Assembly (NCBI RefSeq): GCF_000334155.1
Contig: NZ_ANNK01000054.1
Coordinates: 1-64,000, forward strand
Source: Halalkalibacterium ligniniphilum
GTDB taxonomy: Bacteria; Bacillota; Bacilli; Bacillales; Bacillaceae_D
DNA: 64,000 nucleotides
Direction of reading: 5' to 3'
Every line of letters starts with the position of its first letter. Position 1 is the stretch's first letter. A model generated the notes under the pieces. It saw nothing but the letters and a program-made list of their open reading frames with translations, searched no databases and was not told where the DNA came from. The translations under genes were made by a program, and so were the position numbers. Shown one piece after another: positions 56,516 through 64,000 of the stretch.

Positions 56516-56884
56516 GTGAATGTAACAATAAAAATTGATGCACCTGAATTAGCTAGTGCCATTAATAATCTTGCTTCAGCCTTACAATCTAGCAACCTTG
56601 CTCCTGCCGTTGCGGTTGAGGAAAAGCCTAAGAAAGTTGAAAAAATAAAAGAAGAGCCTGAAAAGGCTGAAACGCCTCCTGCTGAAGAACCGCTTAAAGA
56701 AGCACCTGCAGAAAAAGACAAAACTATTTCGCTTGAAGAGGTCCGCGAGAAGCTTGCCCAGCTGTCAGTGGCTGGAAAGCAAAAAGAGGTTAAAGAACTC
56801 ATCCAATCGTTTGGTGCGAAGAAGCTTGGTGATGTCTCTTCATCTGATTATGCAGCACTACTTAAAAAGGCGGAAGAACTATGA
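56516..56884 (+). CDS. phage protein with Pro/Glu-rich linker, 122 residues
   Basis: A 122-residue protein: a short N-terminal strand-helix (VTIKIDAPELASAINNLASA), a Lys/Glu/Pro-rich flexible linker (residues 35-75) and a C-terminal helical module (LEEVREKLAQLSVAGKQKEV). The GTG start has AGGAGGTAGAT upstream. Similar proteins sit beside DUF2800 genes in Firmicutes phages. It overlaps the next gene by 4 nt. Confidence 0.68.
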   Translation: MNVTIKIDAPELASAINNLASALQSSNLAPAVAVEEKPKKVEKIKEEPEKAETPPAEEPLKEAPAEKDKTISLEEVREKLAQLSVAGKQKEVKELIQSFGAKKLGDVSSSDYAALLKKAEEL

Positions 56885-58062
56885 GTGGAGCTCATGCAGA
56901 ACGAGCGCATGCGCTGCTAAGTGCTTCAGGTTCCAGCAGATGGTTAAAATGCACACCTAGTGTTCAGTTAGAGCAAGAGTTTGAAGAAACAACAAGTGAG
57001 TTTGCAGAGGAAGGAACAGCGGCTCATGAGCTGTCTGAGCTTTTCCTACAGCTGCATTTTGAACAGATTAACAAACGGACCTTCACCCGAAGGTTGAACA
57101 AATTCAAGAAGGAAAACGAGCATTACAGTGAGGGCATGGAGGAATATGTCAAGACCTATGTAGATGTAGTGATTGAACGGGCGAATGAGTCGTTTTCCGT
57201 TGCTAGTGATGCCCAGGTGTTGCTAGAACAGAGACTTGATTTTAGTCAATGGGTTCCAGATGGCTTTGGTACTGGTGACGTTGTGATCGTAGGGGACGGA
57301 ACATTGGAAGTCATTGACCTTAAATATGGGAAAGGTGTGCCTGTCTCTGCAGAAGGAAATACTCAAATGCGACTATACGCACTTGGCGCTCTCAATCAGT
57401 ACGGCATTCTCTACGACATTGAAACCGTTCGAATGACCATTGTACAACCTCGCTTGGATAGCATTTCGACGGATGAAATCGATGTGGATGAATTATTAAC
57501 CTGGGCAGATGAGATAGTTAAGCCTAAAGCTGAAATGGCAGCTAACGGTGATGGAGAATTTTGTGCAGGCGATCATTGCCGCTTCTGTCGCGCAAAACAT
57601 GTATGTAAAGCAAGAGCCGATGCGAATTTAGAAATGGCCAAGTATGATTTTCGTAATCCTAACCTGTTAACGCATGAAGAAATTGGCCAAATTCTTCATG
57701 AAGCTGAGGAATTGAAACGGTGGGCACAAGATGTGCAAAACTACGCTCTGATTCAAGCAGAGAGTCATGGTGAGAAGTTCCCAGGTTGGAAGCTTGTTGA
57801 AGGTCGAAGTAATCGCAAGTATACCGATGAAGAGGCTGTACCTAAAACGCTGCTTGCAGAAGGGTATGCAGAAGAGGAAATCTATAAACCTCGTGAAATT
57901 CTAGGCATTTCTGCTATGGAAAAAGCGATTGGTAAAAAGCGGTTCAAGGAATTACTTTCAGAGCTTGTCATCAAGCCGAGTGGGAAACCGACGCTTGTGC
58001 CTGAATCAGACAAGCGCCCGGAACTAAATAGCGTTGAATCGGCTGTGGAGGATTTCTCTTAA
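56881..58062 (+). CDS. DUF2800 family, PD-(D/E)XK nuclease-like phage protein
   Basis: A 393-residue protein of the phage DUF2800 family. The core resembles the RecB/AddB nuclease fold: HELSELFL near the start, GTGDVVIVGDGTLEVIDLKY with the Asp...Asp-Lys active site, and Q in TQMRLYALGAL. A cysteine cluster C..C..C (GDHCRFCRAKHVCKAR) suggests an iron-sulphur site as in AddB. A recombination or end-processing role is inferred. ATGA overlap with the preceding gene. Confidence 0.88.
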   Translation: MSGAHAERAHALLSASGSSRWLKCTPSVQLEQEFEETTSEFAEEGTAAHELSELFLQLHFEQINKRTFTRRLNKFKKENEHYSEGMEEYVKTYVDVVIERANESFSVASDAQVLLEQRLDFSQWVPDGFGTGDVVIVGDGTLEVIDLKYGKGVPVSAEGNTQMRLYALGALNQYGILYDIETVRMTIVQPRLDSISTDEIDVDELLTWADEIVKPKAEMAANGDGEFCAGDHCRFCRAKHVCKARADANLEMAKYDFRNPNLLTHEEIGQILHEAEELKRWAQDVQNYALIQAESHGEKFPGWKLVEGRSNRKYTDEEAVPKTLLAEGYAEEEIYKPREILGISAMEKAIGKKRFKELLSELVIKPSGKPTLVPESDKRPELNSVESAVEDFS

Positions 58063-58138
58063 TGGGCGAGATGGCTATTATGACGCGGAAGAATATGTAA
58101 AAGGTTTTTATCTAAACAAAAAGGAGATTGATGACATT

Positions 58139-58699
58139 ATGACAACAACTAATAAAGATACAAAAGTGGTAACTGGTGAAATTCGTTTAAGCTATGCACA
58201 CATTTTCGCACCTTATGCACATGAAGCTGGACAAGATGAGAAATATAGTACGGCAATCCTTATCCCTAAATCGGATAAGACTACATTAAAGAAAATCAAA
58301 GCAGCTGTTGAAGCAGCAAAAGAAGCAGGAAAGGCTAAATTCGGTGGAAAGATTCCTGCTAATTTGAAGACGCCTTTACGTGACGGGGATGAGGAGCGTC
58401 CTGACCAAGAAGAATATGCAGGTCACTACTTCTTAAATGCTTCTTCTAAGACAAAGCCTGGTGTCGTTGATAAGCAGCTTAATCCGATTATGGATAGTGA
58501 AGAATTATACAGTGGTTGCTACGCTCGTGTCTCTATTAACTTCTATGCTTTTAACACAGCTGGAAACAAAGGTATTGCCTGCGGTTTAAATAACGTGCAA
58601 AAGCTTCGTGATGGCGATTACTTGGGTGGGCGCTCACGTGCAGAAGACGATTTTGATGCGCTAGATGATGACGGGGAAGACGACGATTTCTTAGGCTAA
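58139..58699 (+). CDS. DUF2815 family, likely phage ssDNA-binding protein
   Basis: A 186-residue protein with the DUF2815 pattern: GEIRLSYAHIFAPYA, SAILIPK-type strand, GCYARVSINFYAFN and an acidic tail (DFDALDDDGEDDDFLG) like that of single-strand-binding proteins. The open frame extends upstream, but AAAGGAG at about 58120-58126 supports ATG 58139. It follows the DUF2800 gene as in many Firmicutes phages, next to the DNA polymerase. Confidence 0.87.
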   Translation: MTTTNKDTKVVTGEIRLSYAHIFAPYAHEAGQDEKYSTAILIPKSDKTTLKKIKAAVEAAKEAGKAKFGGKIPANLKTPLRDGDEERPDQEEYAGHYFLNASSKTKPGVVDKQLNPIMDSEELYSGCYARVSINFYAFNTAGNKGIACGLNNVQKLRDGDYLGGRSRAEDDFDALDDDGEDDDFLG

Positions 58700-58708
58700 G
58701 AGATTATG

Positions 58709-58733
58709 AGGGGATTCGAGAGAGTCCCCTTTG
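58709..58733 (+). terminator. possible weak terminator after the DUF2815 gene
   Basis: AGGGGA (58709-58714) pairs with TCCCCT (58725-58730), followed only by TTTG; internal hairpin without a strong T run. Confidence 0.35.
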
Positions 58734-58754
58734 CTATAGAAAGGGTGAGATTAA

Positions 58755-59129
58755 GTGAAATGTCCATATTGTATGAAGGAGTCAAAGTTTGTCTCCAGCA
58801 AAGAGTTTTACGGTAAAGATTATGGCTCTAACTTATATGTATGCGATCCTTGTAACGCGTATATAGGTACTCATAAAAATAGCGATAAACCACTTGGAAC
58901 AATGGCTAAGTATCAATTAAGGGAGTTAAGAAAAAGAGCGCATTCTCTTTTTGATCCTCTTTGGAAGAGCCGAAAAATGTCACGTAGTAAAGCTTATAGA
59001 TGGTTGCAAAAAGTGATGAACCTATCAAGTGAAGAAGCGCATATCGGCCTTTTTGATGAAAACCAATGTAGAAAAATAATTCGAATTCTAGAGGCTCGAT
59101 ATCGTAAAGAAAAGAGGGTGAGAGCATGA
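58755..59129 (+). CDS. zinc-finger phage protein (DUF3268-like)
   Basis: A 124-residue protein starting at GTG with AAGGGTGAG upstream. CPYC at residues 3-6 and CDPC at about 29-32 form a zinc ribbon; a basic helical C-terminal half follows (WKSRKMSRSKAYRWLQKVM). The pattern matches phage zinc-finger proteins of the DUF3268 type. A nucleic acid role is likely; it overlaps the next small gene by 4 nt. Confidence 0.75.
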   Translation: MKCPYCMKESKFVSSKEFYGKDYGSNLYVCDPCNAYIGTHKNSDKPLGTMAKYQLRELRKRAHSLFDPLWKSRKMSRSKAYRWLQKVMNLSSEEAHIGLFDENQCRKIIRILEARYRKEKRVRA

Positions 59130-59296
59130 AAGACCAATTAGGTTTATTTTATGTGAAAGATGGGGTGTCTTATCCAGTCGCATTAACGGAAGAGCAGAAA
59201 TCAATTTTTAATCTAACAATGGCAGCTATAGGACCAATTAAGGTTATTGAAAATAAACCTATGGGGATAGCAGTTAGGTTGAGTGATTTGCAGTGA
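59126..59296 (+). CDS. small phage protein, 56 residues
   Basis: A 56-codon frame, MKDQLGLFYVKDGVSYPVAL..., whose ATG overlaps the upstream stop and whose stop overlaps the DNA polymerase start (GTGA). GAGGGTGAGAG gives a ribosome site. Its tight coupling on both sides argues that it is translated. Function unknown. Confidence 0.65.
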   Translation: MKDQLGLFYVKDGVSYPVALTEEQKSIFNLTMAAIGPIKVIENKPMGIAVRLSDLQ

Positions 59297-61239
59297 AAAC
59301 TCTTTCCATCGATATTGAGACGTATAGCAGTGTCGATTTAAAGAAATCGGGCGTTTATCGTTACGTGGAAGCACCAGACTTTGGGATTTTGATGATTGCA
59401 TGGGCCTTTGATGATAACCCTGTGGATATTGTGGATATTGCAAGTGGTGAAGACTTACCCTATGAAATGATGATCGCACTACAATCACCTGGTGTTACTA
59501 AAACAGCTTTCAATGCTAATTTCGAAAGGACGTGTTTGGCCAAACATTTCGGTCTGCACATGCCTCCTGAAGAATGGCGGTGCACCGCTGTTCACGCATT
59601 AACATTAGGCTTACCTCGTCACCTTGAAGGTGTTGCTAAAACGTTAAACTTAGATGCTCAAAAGGACACAGCAGGTAAAAATCTAATTCGATACTTCTCT
59701 GTTCCTTGTAAACCAACAAATGCAAACGGAAAGCGGACGAGAAACCTCCCTGAGCATGATCCTGAAAAGTGGCAACAGTTTAAGGATTATTGCGTACAAG
59801 ACGTTGTTGTAGAACGTGACATCCGTAAGAAACTCGAAAAGTTTCCCGTAACTGATTTCGAACACAAGTTGTGGGCGTTGGATCAGCAGATTAATGACAG
59901 AGGCATCATGATTGATTCGGACATTATGAACAATGCGATCGAATTTGACGCCAGGTATAAGAAAGAGAGTATCTTACCCGAAATGAAGGAGCTAACAGGA
60001 CTTGATAATCCGAACAGTGTTGCACAACTCACTGAGTGGTTGAAAGGGCAAGGGCTAGAAGTGAAGTCTCTTGCTAAAGGCTTGATTGATGGTTACATGG
60101 AGCAAACCGGGGATGAAGATGTAAAACGGGTGCTTGAGCTTCGTAAAGAGATTTCGAAAACGTCTGTTAAGAAATATGCAGCTATGCAAAAAGGACAATG
60201 TGAAGATGGCCGCTTGCGTGGATTGCTTCAATTTTACGGAGCGAATCGTACAGGACGGTGGGCAGGTCGTTTCGTTCAAGTACAAAATCTCCCTCGTGGT
60301 TCGATTAAGAGTTTAAAAGACTTGGATGCTGCAAGAAGCTTGGTCAAAGCTGGTATGTTCGAGAGCTTTGAAATGTTATATGGGAACGTACCAGATGCTT
60401 TAAGCTCCCTTATTCGCACAACATTTATTCCTTCTCCTGGTAACCGTTTAGTAGTGTCTGATTTCTCAGCGATTGAAGCTCGTGTTATCGCTTGGTTGGC
60501 TGGTGAGAAGTGGCGGCTAGATGTGTTTAATACGCACGGCAAAATTTACGAGGCATCAGCTGCTCAGATGTTTAACGTGCCTATTGAGCGTATCACCAAA
60601 GGTGATCCACTTAGACAAAAAGGGAAAGTTGCTGAGCTTGCGTTGGGCTATCAAGGTGGTAAAGGGGCACTTGTTCAGATGGGTGCCCTTGATATGGGCT
60701 TGGAAGAAGATGAGTTACCAGAATTAGTAGACGCCTGGCGTGAAGCCAATCCAGCTATCAAACAGTTTTGGTATGACGTAGAGCGTGCAGCTGTTAAGGC
60801 TTTGAAAGAGAAAACAACCGTCACGATGCAGCATGGGTTATCTTTCTTCTATCAAAGCGGTGTTCTTTTTATCCAACTTCCAAGTGGTCGAAAGTTAGCG
60901 TATGTGAAACCAAAGCTTGAAAAAGATGAGAAATTCAACAAACTTGGTGTGACTTATGAAGGGATTCAAGATGGTAAGTGGCAGCGTCTCAGAACATATG
61001 GCGGGAAACTGGTGGAGAACATTGTCCAGGCTGTTGCAAGGGATTGTTTGGCTGAAGCTTTAATTAGGCTAAAAGATTATGCCATCGTTATGCATGTACA
61101 TGATGAAGCGGTGCTTGATGTACCTGAGAGTGTCTCACTCGAAGAAGTGGACCGTGTTATGGGGCAACCTGTTGATTGGGCGCCTGGGTTACCGCTCACG
61201 GCCGATGGGTTTGAAACGAAATACTATATGAAGGACTGA
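59293..61239 (+). CDS. phage DNA polymerase, family A
   Basis: A 648-residue replicative-type polymerase. The N-terminal 3'-5' exonuclease domain has LSIDIETYSSVDL with the metal-binding Asp/Glu (residues 5-7). The polymerase domain has motif A in VVSDFSAIEARVIAWLAGE, motif B in RQKGKVAELALGYQGG and motif C in MHVHDEAVLDV. There is no 5'-3' exonuclease, so it is not PolI. GTG start overlaps the previous stop. It marks the element as encoding its own replication. Confidence 0.95.
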   Translation: MKTLSIDIETYSSVDLKKSGVYRYVEAPDFGILMIAWAFDDNPVDIVDIASGEDLPYEMMIALQSPGVTKTAFNANFERTCLAKHFGLHMPPEEWRCTAVHALTLGLPRHLEGVAKTLNLDAQKDTAGKNLIRYFSVPCKPTNANGKRTRNLPEHDPEKWQQFKDYCVQDVVVERDIRKKLEKFPVTDFEHKLWALDQQINDRGIMIDSDIMNNAIEFDARYKKESILPEMKELTGLDNPNSVAQLTEWLKGQGLEVKSLAKGLIDGYMEQTGDEDVKRVLELRKEISKTSVKKYAAMQKGQCEDGRLRGLLQFYGANRTGRWAGRFVQVQNLPRGSIKSLKDLDAARSLVKAGMFESFEMLYGNVPDALSSLIRTTFIPSPGNRLVVSDFSAIEARVIAWLAGEKWRLDVFNTHGKIYEASAAQMFNVPIERITKGDPLRQKGKVAELALGYQGGKGALVQMGALDMGLEEDELPELVDAWREANPAIKQFWYDVERAAVKALKEKTTVTMQHGLSFFYQSGVLFIQLPSGRKLAYVKPKLEKDEKFNKLGVTYEGIQDGKWQRLRTYGGKLVENIVQAVARDCLAEALIRLKDYAIVMHVHDEAVLDVPESVSLEEVDRVMGQPVDWAPGLPLTADGFETKYYMKD

Positions 61240-61634
61240 TGAATGTGCTGATTATAGATGATTTTGATAAACAAGCACTTAAGGATGAAATTTTACTAAA
61301 TCGAAAAATGAAGACATTAAGTGTTTCTCGTTCTCTCGAATTGGAGAAGCGAAAAAAGAATAAAAAGAATAATGAATTTATAAAGAAGATCTACAAGGTA
61401 AAGCGTATCCCGTGCCGAGTTGGTGACATCGTTATCGATTATGCCATTTATCAACAATTTTTGGAAAAGCTCAAAGGTTTTGACGTGAAAACCGTTGTTG
61501 CTAATCAAAGTGTTATGCTGTATTACTCAAAATCCTTATCAGATCATAAAGGAGAGCTGGAGCTGTTCGACCTAACTTATTACTTCGATCATTTTGAATC
61601 CCTGCCGAAGGCTGTTATCGATTATGGCTCGTAA
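61239..61634 (+). CDS. hypothetical phage protein, 131 residues
   Basis: A 131-residue basic protein (MNVLIIDDFDKQALKDE...) whose ATG overlaps the polymerase stop by one base. A Lys-rich helix (RKKNKKNNEFIKK) spans residues about 38-50. I do not recognise a domain. Confidence 0.65.
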   Translation: MNVLIIDDFDKQALKDEILLNRKMKTLSVSRSLELEKRKKNKKNNEFIKKIYKVKRIPCRVGDIVIDYAIYQQFLEKLKGFDVKTVVANQSVMLYYSKSLSDHKGELELFDLTYYFDHFESLPKAVIDYGS

Positions 61635-61761
61635 AAAACGAAAGCCGAAATGGTACCTCTTATATCGAAAGGAAAACTATCATAACGTGTATTGCTATGA
61701 ACCTTTGAGATGGTACGAGCTGAAAAGTCGATTAAAAAAAGGGTGGAAGGTCGTGAAGTAA
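61624..61761 (+). CDS. small basic phage protein, 45 residues
   Basis: A 45-residue very basic, aromatic-rich protein (MARKKRKPKWYLLYRKENYH...) translated from ATG 61624 inside the end of the previous gene. No Shine-Dalgarno of its own is clear, so translational coupling is inferred. Its stop overlaps the next start (TAATG). Confidence 0.55.
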   Translation: MARKKRKPKWYLLYRKENYHNVYCYEPLRWYELKSRLKKGWKVVK

Positions 61762-62039
61762 TGACAACTCTTAATCAAGACATGAATTTACTAAGCTTTG
61801 TAAATGATGATGTGTGGGAAGAGCTTGGTCGGCAACGTGAGAAGCGCGGTGTTCAACGCCAAATGAACGAAGAGTGGCTTCCTATTTTAGGGGAAGAGTT
61901 TGGCGAAGTGTGCCAGGCTCTTCAAAAAGATAAGGCTTGGAGCAAGCAAACGGATAAGGGTGATCTGTATGCTGAGCTCATCCAAGTAGCTGCAGTTGCT
62001 ATGAGTTGGGCGGCTCAGGTTCGAGAGGGGAAACGTTAA
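61761..62039 (+). CDS. MazG-like nucleotide pyrophosphohydrolase
   Basis: A 92-residue protein. EEFGEVCQALQKD and GDLYAELIQVAAVAMSW follow the EExxE...ExxD pattern of all-alpha NTP pyrophosphatases such as MazG, which hydrolyse NTPs or modulate nucleotide pools during phage growth. GGAAGG precedes the ATG 61761, which overlaps the upstream stop. The short length is usual for phage versions. Confidence 0.8.
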   Translation: MTTLNQDMNLLSFVNDDVWEELGRQREKRGVQRQMNEEWLPILGEEFGEVCQALQKDKAWSKQTDKGDLYAELIQVAAVAMSWAAQVREGKR

Positions 62040-62065
62040 ATCGATAAGTTGGAGGTGAATTGATA

Positions 62066-62200
62066 TTGTATATGTCATTTTGTCCCACGTGTAAATTTCA
62101 GACTTACAGCAGTAAAAAAGCTGCTAAAGATCACATTAAATTTAATTGTACATGCAAAACATCTTGGCGATTAAAAAAGGTGTTTTGCAAGAAAGTATAA
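62066..62200 (+). CDS. tiny zinc-ribbon phage protein
   Basis: A 44-residue frame. GGAGGTGA at 62051-62058 lies 7 nt before TTG 62066; ATG 62072 is the alternative. CPTC near the start and CTC at about residues 28-30 could form a zinc ribbon. Basic overall, so DNA or RNA binding is likely. It lies between mazG-like and the primase gene. Confidence 0.6.
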   Translation: MYMSFCPTCKFQTYSSKKAAKDHIKFNCTCKTSWRLKKVFCKKV

Positions 62201-62214
62201 AGGAGTAGAGCCGT

Positions 62215-64000
62215 ATGGAATTAGCACCTAACCTTCGCATACAACATGACGGATCGCTCACGATTGCAACAGGGCGGAGTCGTAAAGAGACAAACTGGAA
62301 GAACAGAGAGATGCTTTGGTCGGAGCTGGTCGAGCGGCTCTCTCACACCAATCGAACAGGTGAAACGTATAACGAGTATAAGAAGTTGACCAAAGCCCAG
62401 CAAGACCAGATCAAGGATGTGGGTGGTTTTGTAGGTGGAACCTTAAAAGGTGGACGGAGGAAGACAGATGCTGTTAGTTGGCGTCAAGTGGTAACGCTTG
62501 ATGCCGACCATATCAAGGGTGACTTATGGGCATCAGTTGAAATGTTTTGTGAGTTTGCTTGCCTTGCTTATTCCACCCACAAACACAGCGCTGATAGTCC
62601 ACGCTTACGTTTAGTTATTCCTTTGTCTCGTCCAGTTACGCCTGATGAGTACCAAGCGGTTAGCAGACGAATTGCAGCGGATATCGGCATTGATTTCTTT
62701 GACGATACGACCTATCAACCACACCGTTTGATGTATTGGCCATCGACATCAAAAGATGGTGAGTTTGTCTTCCGCTTTCAGGATGATGAGTGGCTAGATC
62801 CGGACGAAGTGTTGTCACGTTATGAAGACTGGAGGGACCCTTCTTTTTGGCCAGAATCGTCTAGGATGCAACAAGCAAGAAAAAAGCTAGCTGACAAGCA
62901 AGGGGACCCACACGAAAAGCCAGGTATGGTTGGTGCGTTTTGCCGAACGTATTCGGTTGTTGATGTTTTAGAAAACATGTTGGCCGATGTGTATGAGACG
63001 ACAGGTGATGGGCGATACACCTTTAAAGAGGGAAGCACAACCGGCGGTCTTGTTTTATATGATGGCGATAAATTTGCATACTCTCATCATGGAACGGACC
63101 CTGTGAGTGGGCTATTGGTAAATGCCTTTGACCTGTTGCGTATTCATAAGTTTGGCATGAGAGACGATGATGCAGCTCCGGGAACACCAACTGTGAAGCT
63201 TCCTTCTTACCAAGCGATGTTGGAATACGCACAAAAGGATAAAGCCGTTGCCCGAACACTAGGGGCTGAGCGTTTGCTTCAAGCCGAAGAAGAGTTCGGA
63301 GAGCTGCCAGATGACGTAAATTACGAATGGATGGAAAAGCTTGATGTAAAGAAAAATGGTGACATCTTAAGTACCGCACATAATATTATGTTGATTCTTC
63401 AGAATGATCCACGCCTTGCCAATAAAATTGCTTACAATAAATTTTCTTATCGCCCTGTCATCCGTGGTGACTTGCCTTGGCGAAAGAAGGATGAGGGGGA
63501 GCAGTGGCAGGATAGAGACGATGCAAGTCTACGAAACTACCTGGAATCAGTTTACACGATTACGGGCAATTCAAAAATCAATGATGCTCTTGTCGAGGTG
63601 CAGAACAAGAATGCATTTCACCCTGTTAGCGAGTATTTGGATGGATTGGAGTGGGACGGGCTGCCACGCCTGGATGCGCTTCTTATCGATTATCTAGGGG
63701 CAGATGATAGCAGATATATTCGAGCTGTCACACGAAAGATCTTTACTGCTGCTGTTGCTCGAATCTATCAACCTGGGTGCAAGTTTGACAATATCTTGGT
63801 CATGGTTGGACCACAGGGCGTAGGAAAAAGCTACATCATTAAAAAGCTTGGCCAACGTTGGCACTCTGATTCTTTAAATACGGTCATGGGCAAGGAAGCT
63901 TATGAACAGCTGCAGGGTGCCTGGTTAATTGAGATGGCTGAATTATCAGCTACACGTAAAGCAGAAGCTGAGGCGGTTAAGCATTTTATCTCCAAACAAG
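62215..64000 (+). CDS. VapE-type phage primase/helicase, 3' end beyond window
   Basis: The frame opens at ATG 62215 (AAGGAGTAGAG upstream) and runs past the right edge. The N-terminal half is primase-like: the VTLDAD strand at about residue 95-105 and HSADSPRLRLVIPLSRPV are typical of the archaeo-eukaryotic primase fold linked to VapE/VirE helicases. The C-terminal half has the Walker A ATPase motif MVGPQGVGKSYIIKKLG (encoded about 63805-63855), followed by GAWLIEMAELSAT, the VapE domain pattern. It would prime and unwind DNA for the family A polymerase. At least 595 residues lie within the window. Confidence 0.9.
   Translation, partial: MELAPNLRIQHDGSLTIATGRSRKETNWKNREMLWSELVERLSHTNRTGETYNEYKKLTKAQQDQIKDVGGFVGGTLKGGRRKTDAVSWRQVVTLDADHIKGDLWASVEMFCEFACLAYSTHKHSADSPRLRLVIPLSRPVTPDEYQAVSRRIAADIGIDFFDDTTYQPHRLMYWPSTSKDGEFVFRFQDDEWLDPDEVLSRYEDWRDPSFWPESSRMQQARKKLADKQGDPHEKPGMVGAFCRTYSVVDVLENMLADVYETTGDGRYTFKEGSTTGGLVLYDGDKFAYSHHGTDPVSGLLVNAFDLLRIHKFGMRDDDAAPGTPTVKLPSYQAMLEYAQKDKAVARTLGAERLLQAEEEFGELPDDVNYEWMEKLDVKKNGDILSTAHNIMLILQNDPRLANKIAYNKFSYRPVIRGDLPWRKKDEGEQWQDRDDASLRNYLESVYTITGNSKINDALVEVQNKNAFHPVSEYLDGLEWDGLPRLDALLIDYLGADDSRYIRAVTRKIFTAAVARIYQPGCKFDNILVMVGPQGVGKSYIIKKLGQRWHSDSLNTVMGKEAYEQLQGAWLIEMAELSATRKAEAEAVKHFISKQ

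Overview
The window is a chromosomal segment of a low-to-moderate GC Bacillaceae species (Firmicutes, endospore former). Gene order is close to that of Bacillus subtilis: leuABCD - ysoA - tig - clpX - lonB - lonA - ysxC - ysxD-like - hemAXCDBL - spoVID - ysxE - valS - folC - spoIIB - maf - radC. Strong AGGAGG-type ribosome binding sites, frequent TTG/GTG starts, a T-box in front of valS and sporulation genes support this. It is not B. subtilis itself: several genes differ, and there are large insertions relative to that backbone.

Positions 1-29.8 kb hold the conserved backbone: leucine biosynthesis (leuA cut by the window edge), a TPR protein, chaperone and protease genes (trigger factor, ClpX, LonB, LonA), the ribosome-assembly GTPase YsxC, the haem pathway from glutamyl-tRNA to uroporphyrinogen III (hemA-hemX-hemC-hemD-hemB-hemL), the spore-coat genes spoVID and ysxE with an unrecognised gene between them, T-box-controlled valS, a decayed cyclophilin-lipoprotein pseudogene, and folC.

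Positions 29.8-44.6 kb hold a type IV pilus locus in the slot where B. subtilis has only comC. A leftward operon encodes three prepilin-like proteins, one of them 785 residues long with three repeats and a predicted beta-helical C-terminus. A rightward set encodes a membrane protein, a VanW-like protein, PilB, PilT, PilC, the major pilin, PilD, PilM, PilN and PilO. The pilin gene is preceded by what reads clearly as a class II cyclic-di-GMP riboswitch, whose P1 3' strand is also the 5' arm of a terminator; this predicts a c-di-GMP ON switch. A 44-nt hairpin motif occurs twice, before pilD and before pilM.

Positions 44.9-51.5 kb hold an AT-rich gene pair (isochorismatase-like hydrolase and an orphan TRAP-type binding protein), an SLH-anchored surface protein with three repeats, spoIIB, maf and the 5' part of radC. 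RadC is cut after about 136 residues by a prophage-like element that continues past the right edge. The element begins with a large serine integrase and a LexA/CI-like repressor on the minus strand, then divergent promoters with shared operators and a Cro-like gene. A run of small early genes follows, then a replication module: DUF2800 nuclease-like, DUF2815 ssDNA-binding-like, family A DNA polymerase, MazG-like and VapE-type primase/helicase. No rRNA, tRNA, CRISPR array or insertion sequence was seen.
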